From NCBI GenBank assembly GCA_947176485.1, contig CAMWQS010000064.1, forward strand, positions 1 to 9,008: a DNA stretch of 9,008 bases, in the 5' to 3' direction. Every line of letters begins with the position of its first letter. Positions within the stretch are counted from its first letter, which is position 1. Positions 5,253 through 9,008 of the stretch are shown piece after piece. The notes beneath the pieces were generated by a model. It was given only the letters and a program-made list of their open reading frames with translations. It did not search any database and had not been told where the DNA came from. Position numbers and translations under genes: made by a program. Source of the stretch: an uncultured Clostridia bacterium (GTDB taxonomy: Bacteria > Bacillota > Clostridia > Christensenellales > Borkfalkiaceae).

Positions 5253-6611
5253 ATGTTTGAAACAATAAAAAATTGTTTTAAGGTCAAGGAAATAAGAAAG
5301 AAGATTTGGATAACCTTAGCGCTTCTTCTCGTTTTCCGTATAGGCTGTTATATTCCCGTCCCCGGCATCAACCCGAAGCAATTCGGCGACGCCATCGACG
5401 CAAACAGCTTCCTTAGCATAATGTCGTCCATCACGGGCGGCTCGCTTGGTAACGCAACGCTTTTTGCACTCGGTATCAGCCCGTATATTAACGCGTCCAT
5501 TATCATTCAGCTTCTGACCGTCGGTATTCCCGCTTTGGAAAGACTTTCAAAGCAGGGCGAAGAAGGCAGAAAGAAGATAGCGCAGATAACCCGTTACGTA
5601 ACTATCGCCCTTGCAATTGCGCAAGCGATAGGTATTATCGTGAACTTCGGTTTCTCGACCGATAACGCGTTAAGGCTTTCTATCTTCGGATACGGCACGG
5701 CGGGTATAAGCGAAACGGGCGCAAAATGGATAGCGGGAATTTTCCTCACCGTAGTCTACACGGCGGGCGCAATGCTCGTTATGTGGATAGGTGAAAGAAT
5801 TACCGAATACGGCGTTTCCAACGGTATTTCGCTTATAATCTTCGTAGGTATCATTTCTACCGCAGGTTTGACCATCGTTGACAACCTCGTTGAAGGCTTC
5901 AACGGTAAAACGGAAAGATTCTGGGAGCTTTTGGGCTTTATTCTTCTTACCGTCGCTGAGTTTACCGCAATCGTTACGGTTGACTTATCCGAAAGAAAGA
6001 TACCCGTTCAGTACGCTAAACAGGTCAAGGGCAGGAAGATGTACGGCGGACAGTCGTCCGTTATCCCCATGCGAATATCGGGTTCGGGCGTTATGCCTTT
6101 AATCTTCGCGTTCGCGCTTATCTCTTTCCCTCAGATGATTATCAGCCTTTTCTGCTCGGCGGACAACCCCGCACAAGAAGGTATCAGAATTTGGTTCTCG
6201 GGTAACGGCGCTTGGTACGGTCAGCTTATCTATATGGTAGTGCTGTGCCTCCTTATCTTCGCGTTTGCATTCTTCTACGCATCGATGCAGTTCAACCCCG
6301 AAGACGTTTCCAAGACCATTCAGCAGAACGGCGGTTTCATTCAAGGCATCCGCCCCGGCAAGCCTACTGCAGATTATTTAAAGCGTATATCCAACAGAAT
6401 TACGCTGTTCGGCGCGATTTATCTCTCGCTGGTAGCGTTCATTCCTTCGATACTTTCGATGATACTTGCGGGACTCGGTCAAGAAAACTTATCACTTCTT
6501 TCCGTGTTCTCGACGACGGGTATTCTAATCGTCGTATCGGTTGCGCTCGAGCTTCAAAAGCAGTTAGATTCACAGCTTATGATGAAGAATTATAAGGGCT
6601 TCTTGAAATAA
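5253..6611 (+). CDS. secY: Preprotein translocase channel subunit SecY
   Basis: SecY is the membrane channel through which unfolded secretory proteins pass and membrane proteins insert, working with SecE/SecG and the SecA ATPase. The 452-residue product has about ten hydrophobic segments, the first near residues 18-36. Conserved sites include FRIGCYIPVPGIN (28-40), GISPYINASIIIQLL (74-88), WIGERITEYGVSNGISLI (178-195), the cytosolic loop ERKIPVQYAKQ (247-257) and the late cytosolic loop NPEDVSKTIQQNGGFIQGIR with Arg367 in GIRPG, matching the arginine needed for SecA-driven transport. It is slightly longer than many homologues (about 420-435), mainly around 298-322. AAGGAG at 5242-5247 supports ATG 5253. 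The stop overlaps the adk start by one base. Confidence 0.98.
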   Translation: MFETIKNCFKVKEIRKKIWITLALLLVFRIGCYIPVPGINPKQFGDAIDANSFLSIMSSITGGSLGNATLFALGISPYINASIIIQLLTVGIPALERLSKQGEEGRKKIAQITRYVTIALAIAQAIGIIVNFGFSTDNALRLSIFGYGTAGISETGAKWIAGIFLTVVYTAGAMLVMWIGERITEYGVSNGISLIIFVGIISTAGLTIVDNLVEGFNGKTERFWELLGFILLTVAEFTAIVTVDLSERKIPVQYAKQVKGRKMYGGQSSVIPMRISGSGVMPLIFAFALISFPQMIISLFCSADNPAQEGIRIWFSGNGAWYGQLIYMVVLCLLIFAFAFFYASMQFNPEDVSKTIQQNGGFIQGIRPGKPTADYLKRISNRITLFGAIYLSLVAFIPSILSMILAGLGQENLSLLSVFSTTGILIVVSVALELQKQLDSQLMMKNYKGFLK

Positions 6612-7234
6612 TGAATATCATTTTACTTGGCGCACCCGGTGCCGGCAAAGGCACGCAAGCAAGCAAAATTAAACAAAAGTACGGCGTTCTGCATATATCC
6701 ACGGGCGATATCTTCCGCGCCAACATCAAGGGCGGCACGGAGATAGGCAAGCTTGCCAAATCCTATATGGACGCTGGCAAGCTCGTCCCCGACGAGGTTA
6801 CTTGCGCTATCGTAAAGGACAGACTCACTTGGGACGATACGAAGGACGGCTATATGCTGGACGGCTTCCCCCGCAACCTTTTCCAAGCGCAGGAGCTGGA
6901 TAAGTTCGCAAAAATAGATTTGTGCTTAAATATCGAAGTTGACGAAAGTCTTTTGATGGACAGAATTTGCGGAAGGCGCGTTTGTGTTTGCGGCGAAAGC
7001 TATCATATAAGTGCTTTGAACGGCGCAACGACTTGTGCGAAGTGCGGCAAGGAGCTGTATCAGCGTGCGGACGACAACCCCGAAACGGTTAAAACCCGCC
7101 TTGATACTTACAACGCGCAGACCGCACCCCTTATCGATTATTACAAATCGAAAGGCAAGCTCGTAACCGTAATAGGCGGAACGGGCAGCCCCGACGAAGT
7201 GTTTGCGCAAATCTGTAAAATTTTAGATAAATGA
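6611..7234 (+). CDS. adk: Adenylate kinase, cysteine-rich LID
   Basis: Adenylate kinase catalyses ATP + AMP = 2 ADP in the cytosol and keeps the adenylate pool balanced. The 207-residue product has the P-loop GAPGAGKGT (7-15), STGDIFR (30-36), DGFPRN (84-89), GRR (121-123) and RADDN (152-156). The LID (about 119-155) carries Cys125, Cys127, Cys142 and Cys145. Gram-positive enzymes usually have C-x2-C twice (or C-x2-C and C-x2-D) holding a structural zinc; here the first pair is C-x-C (VCVCGESYH), one residue short. Whether zinc still binds is open. The ATG overlaps the secY stop (TAATG) and no clear ribosome-binding site of its own is seen, so coupled translation is likely. Confidence 0.97.
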   Translation: MNIILLGAPGAGKGTQASKIKQKYGVLHISTGDIFRANIKGGTEIGKLAKSYMDAGKLVPDEVTCAIVKDRLTWDDTKDGYMLDGFPRNLFQAQELDKFAKIDLCLNIEVDESLLMDRICGRRVCVCGESYHISALNGATTCAKCGKELYQRADDNPETVKTRLDTYNAQTAPLIDYYKSKGKLVTVIGGTGSPDEVFAQICKILDK

Positions 7235-7977
7235 TTACTATCAAAACCGAAAAAGAAATCGAATACATGCGCGAGAGCTGCCGCATAGTCAAAGAAACCT
7301 TGGACTTCGTCGGCAAGAACATTCACGCGGGAATGACCACGAAGGAAGTGGACGAGCTCGTCTACAAATATATAACCTCGTGCGGCGCGTATCCCTCTGA
7401 GCTGGGCTACGAAGGCTATCCCGCAAGCTCGTGCGTATCCGTTAACGAAGTCGTCGTACACGGTATCCCGGGCGACAGAGTTATTCTTGACGGCGACATA
7501 GTAAGCGTTGACATAACCGCCGAAAAGAACGGCTTCCACGGCGACGCCGCAAGGACCTATCTTATCGGTAACGTATCGGAAGAAAAGAGGAAGCTCGTCA
7601 AAGTAACTGAGGAATGCTTTTTCAAGGCTATCGAAGGTTTGCGGGCGGGAACGCCTCTCTACGATATCGGTTACGCGGTTCAGACCCACGCCGAAAGCCA
7701 CGGCTACGGCGTAGTCCGCGCCCTTACGGGGCACGGCATCGGCAGCAGCATGCACGAGGACCCCTCGGTGCCCAACTACGGCAGAAAGGGTACGGGTATG
7801 CGGCTCCGTGCGGGTATGACCATCTGTATCGAGCCTATGATTACGATGGGCACTTACAAAGTTTATCAGGACAGAAACGACGGTTGGACGATAACGACTG
7901 CGGACGGCAAGCCTGCGGCGCACTACGAAAACACGGTTCTGATTACTGAGGACGGAGTTGAAATTCTGACCCTATAA
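7231..7977 (+). CDS. map: Methionine aminopeptidase, type I
   Basis: This enzyme removes the initiator methionine from new proteins when the second residue is small, acting on nascent chains near the tunnel exit. The 248-residue product has the pita-bread metallopeptidase fold markers: VHGIPG with His77, the metal ligands Asp94 (VSVDI) and Asp105 (HGDAARTY), His168 (TGHGIG), Glu201 (IEPM) and Glu233 (HYENT), plus substrate-site His175. It lacks the N-terminal SH3-binding-type extension of eukaryotic enzymes and the type II insert. The ATGA overlap with adk, and no evident ribosome-binding site, indicate coupled translation. Its place after adk is standard in Bacillota. All expected catalytic residues are present. 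Confidence 0.98.
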   Translation: MITIKTEKEIEYMRESCRIVKETLDFVGKNIHAGMTTKEVDELVYKYITSCGAYPSELGYEGYPASSCVSVNEVVVHGIPGDRVILDGDIVSVDITAEKNGFHGDAARTYLIGNVSEEKRKLVKVTEECFFKAIEGLRAGTPLYDIGYAVQTHAESHGYGVVRALTGHGIGSSMHEDPSVPNYGRKGTGMRLRAGMTICIEPMITMGTYKVYQDRNDGWTITTADGKPAAHYENTVLITEDGVEILTL

Positions 7978-8030
7978 CTAAACATTAGAGAAGTGGCGCG
8001 GCAAAGCGCAGCTTATATAAGGTTTAAAAT

Positions 8031-8345
8031 ATGAAAGTAACTTCCCCTGCCGTGGGCGGCATAGTCCAAAGCAAACAAGGCAGAGATAAAGGCAGATATT
8101 ATTTAATCGTCGGGATAGAACAAGGCGGGTTAATCGCCGTAACCGACGGTAACTTCAAAAAGCTTGCAACCCCCAAAAAGAAGAATATAAAGCATTTGCG
8201 CCTTCTGCCCGACAAGGCTGAGGCGATAGCTTTGAAGATGGTTGAGGGCAAGCAGGTTTTCGACACGGAAGTTTACTCTGCACTTAAAAACTACAATTAC
8301 CCTAAACCCGACGCGGAAGTTGGGAACGAAAACATAAAAGCGTAA
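8031..8345 (+). CDS. KOW-domain RNA-binding protein (L14e-like)
   Basis: This 104-residue protein resembles the small KOW-domain proteins, distantly like archaeal/eukaryotic L14e, that Clostridia commonly encode between map and the IF-1 region. Residues 8-40 (GGIVQSKQGRDKGRYYLIVG and onward to DGNFKKL) fit a KOW beta-barrel; the basic patch PKKKNIKHLRLLP (48-60) is typical, followed by a less conserved helix-prone tail ending in an acidic stretch. Its function is not known to me; RNA or ribosome binding is inferred from the KOW fold and operon. The ribosome-binding site is weak (AAGG at 8020-8022). The 53-base gap before it has a 4-bp stem, GCGC-GCGC, at 7996-8009. Confidence 0.88.
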   Translation: MKVTSPAVGGIVQSKQGRDKGRYYLIVGIEQGGLIAVTDGNFKKLATPKKKNIKHLRLLPDKAEAIALKMVEGKQVFDTEVYSALKNYNYPKPDAEVGNENIKA

Positions 8346-8368
8346 TTTGCGCTGATAAGGAGATAATT

Positions 8369-8485
8369 ATGAAAGTTAGACCTTCTGTAAAACCTATGTG
8401 CGACAAGTGCAAGGTAATTAAAAGAAACGGCAAAGTTATGGTTATTTGTTCCAAGAACAAGTCCCACAAACAGCGTCAAGGTTAA
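8369..8485 (+). CDS. rpmJ: 50S ribosomal protein L36, zinc form
   Basis: L36 is the smallest 50S protein, binding zinc and 23S rRNA near the stalk base. Translation from ATG 8369 gives 38 residues: MKVRPSVKPMCDKCKVIKRN and then GKVMVICSKNKSHKQRQG. Zinc ligands are Cys11, Cys14, Cys27 and His33 (the C-plus form). The usual bacterial length is 37 with His at 32 (C-x4-H); here one extra residue makes the spacing C-x5-H. AAGGAG at 8357-8362 is well placed. It precedes infA, whereas the order in Bacillus and most Bacillota is infA then rpmJ. Confidence 0.95.
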   Translation: MKVRPSVKPMCDKCKVIKRNGKVMVICSKNKSHKQRQG

Positions 8486-8496
8486 TAGGAGTAATA

Positions 8497-8718
8497 ATGT
8501 CAAAGGACGACGTTATAGAGACGGAAGGCAAGGTAATAGAGTGCTTGCCTAACGCAAATTTCAAGGTTAAACTTACGAACGGGCACGTCATCACGGCGTA
8601 CATTTCGGGCAAACTGCGCCTTAACTATATCAGAATTATTGAAGGCGACAACGTAAAGCTGGAAATCAGCCCGTATGATTTGACCAAGGGGCGCATTACG
8701 TGGCGCTCTAAGAATTAA
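8497..8718 (+). CDS. infA: Translation initiation factor IF-1
   Basis: IF-1 is an OB-fold protein that occupies the 30S A site during initiation and stimulates IF-2 and IF-3. The 73-residue product has the family's start and core: MSKDDVIETEGKVIECLPNA, FKVKLTNGH near residues 22-30, AYISGKLRLNYIRI near 34-47, GDNVKLEISPYDLTKGRITW near 50-69. An in-frame ATG at 8446 exists, but it lies inside rpmJ; ATG 8497 has AGGAG at 8487-8491 and matches the family start. It is the last gene recognised here: rpsM, which normally follows, does not appear in the remaining 290 bases. Confidence 0.97.
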   Translation: MSKDDVIETEGKVIECLPNANFKVKLTNGHVITAYISGKLRLNYIRIIEGDNVKLEISPYDLTKGRITWRSKN

Positions 8719-8739
8719 ACGCATATAAGCGTCGCATAA

Positions 8740-8860
8740 CATTGTCGCGCTGTGGCAACCCTCAGTCATTTACGCCATAGTAAACTCCTTCGGGTTTTCC
8801 TCGCGCTCCGCGTTCTGCTTGCTTCTCTGTGTTTTAGACGGGCTAAGATTTCCCAAATTG
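8740..8860. repeat. Hairpin-containing intergenic element, likely related to the rplF-rplR insert
   Basis: TTTAC (8769-8773) and GTAAA (8780-8784) form a 5-bp stem with a 6-base GCCATA loop, followed by CTCC-TTCGGGTTTTCCTCGC and a pyrimidine-rich stretch. The same order (5-bp stem ending in GTA, 6-base loop, CTCC, TCG, CTCGC, pyrimidine-rich run, ending ..CTAAGA/CCCAAGA) occurs at 3469-3550. A minus-strand reading frame runs through it (8766-8987), but its C-terminal half is only arginine- and serine-rich translation of the element and it has no family resemblance I recognise. Confidence 0.5.
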
Positions 8861-8871
8861 TGCAACAAATT

Positions 8872-8883
8872 CTTTGCGCAAAG
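8872..8883. promoter_or_regulatory. Perfect 12-bp palindrome upstream of a promoter
   Basis: CTTTGCGCAAAG is its own reverse complement. It sits 13 bases upstream of the -35 box at 8897, a common place for a regulator to bind. No regulator is named by the sequence alone; it could be chance. Confidence 0.35.
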
Positions 8884-8896
8884 TGCCCAAAAATTA

Positions 8897-8925
8897 TTGC
8901 ATAATTATAAAATTTGTGGTATAAT
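8897..8925 (+). promoter_or_regulatory. Housekeeping-sigma promoter, extended -10
   Basis: TTGCAT (8897-8902) and TATAAT (8920-8925) are separated by exactly 17 bases, with TGG directly before the -10 box giving an extended -10. The surroundings are AT-rich. Transcription would start near 8932 and read rightwards out of the window. It is the best promoter match seen here, and its gene is not in the window. Confidence 0.8.
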
Positions 8926-8974
8926 ACCAAAGCTTTTACGCCTTTTTTGGCAAAGAAAACAATCCCGATTAAAT

Positions 8975-9007
8975 TCTCCGCTCGCATTCCAAAGTAAGAA
9001 GCGGAGA
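8975..9007 (+). other. Hairpin in the leader after the promoter
   Basis: TCTCCGCT (8975-8982) pairs with AGCGGAGA (9000-9007), an 8-bp stem with a 17-base loop, about 43 bases after the expected transcription start. It may begin a structured 5' leader of the next gene, or the pairing may involve sequence beyond the window. No T-box or riboswitch motif is identifiable in what is visible. Confidence 0.4.
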
Positions 9008-9008
9008 T

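Noticed and set aside
7141..7923. Long minus-strand open frame (260 codons) opposite map and adk
   Set aside because: It is antisense to two genes with complete conserved motifs, has no family resemblance, and is explained by the codon bias of the plus-strand genes.
8766..8987. Minus-strand open frame of 73 codons after infA
   Set aside because: It crosses a strong plus-strand promoter and the repeat-like element; arginine/serine-rich end looks like translated repeat.
8975..9008. T-box or riboswitch leader
   Set aside because: Only one hairpin is visible and no diagnostic conserved motif is present before the window ends.

Overview
This window is one continuous plus-strand stretch of the large bacterial ribosomal-protein cluster (S10-spc-alpha). 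It starts inside rplP (L16) and ends about 290 bases past infA (IF-1). The organism is most likely an uncultured or little-studied Bacillota of the Clostridia type. The reasons are the order secY-adk-map-KOW protein-rpmJ/infA, the strong AAGGAGG-type ribosome-binding sites, the short zinc-type S14, the Cys-rich LID in adenylate kinase, and the Clostridia-style KOW protein between map and the IF-1 region. I cannot name a genus.

Layout. Positions 1-676 are the end of the S10 operon: rplP (partial), rpmC, rpsQ. A 156-base gap with a small hairpin follows, at the point where other bacteria divide the S10 and spc operons. Positions 833-3424 hold rplN, rplX, rplE, rpsN, rpsH and rplF, tightly packed. 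A 220-base non-coding insert with an imperfect hairpin (3425-3644) then interrupts the spc genes. Positions 3645-5206 hold rplR, rpsE, rpmD and rplO. A GC-rich hairpin sits directly before the secY ribosome-binding site. secY, adk and map (5253-7977) overlap end to start. The small KOW protein, rpmJ and infA (8031-8718) follow. Positions 8719-9008 have no gene; they hold a second hairpin element resembling the rplF-rplR insert, a 12-bp perfect palindrome, a near-consensus extended -10 promoter, and the start of a leader with a hairpin.

The genes serve one purpose: making ribosomes and getting proteins made and exported. Fifteen ribosomal proteins are encoded with IF-1 (initiation), SecY (the membrane channel for exported proteins), adenylate kinase (nucleotide balance) and methionine aminopeptidase (N-terminal processing of new proteins).

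I see no previously undescribed multi-gene system; coding content is orthodox. The points worth a second look are the structured insertions inside the operon, the rpmJ-infA order (usually infA-rpmJ), the break before the expected rpsM-rpoA genes with its own promoter, a C-x-C knuckle in adenylate kinase, and an L24 with a zinc ribbon plus a long charged tail.
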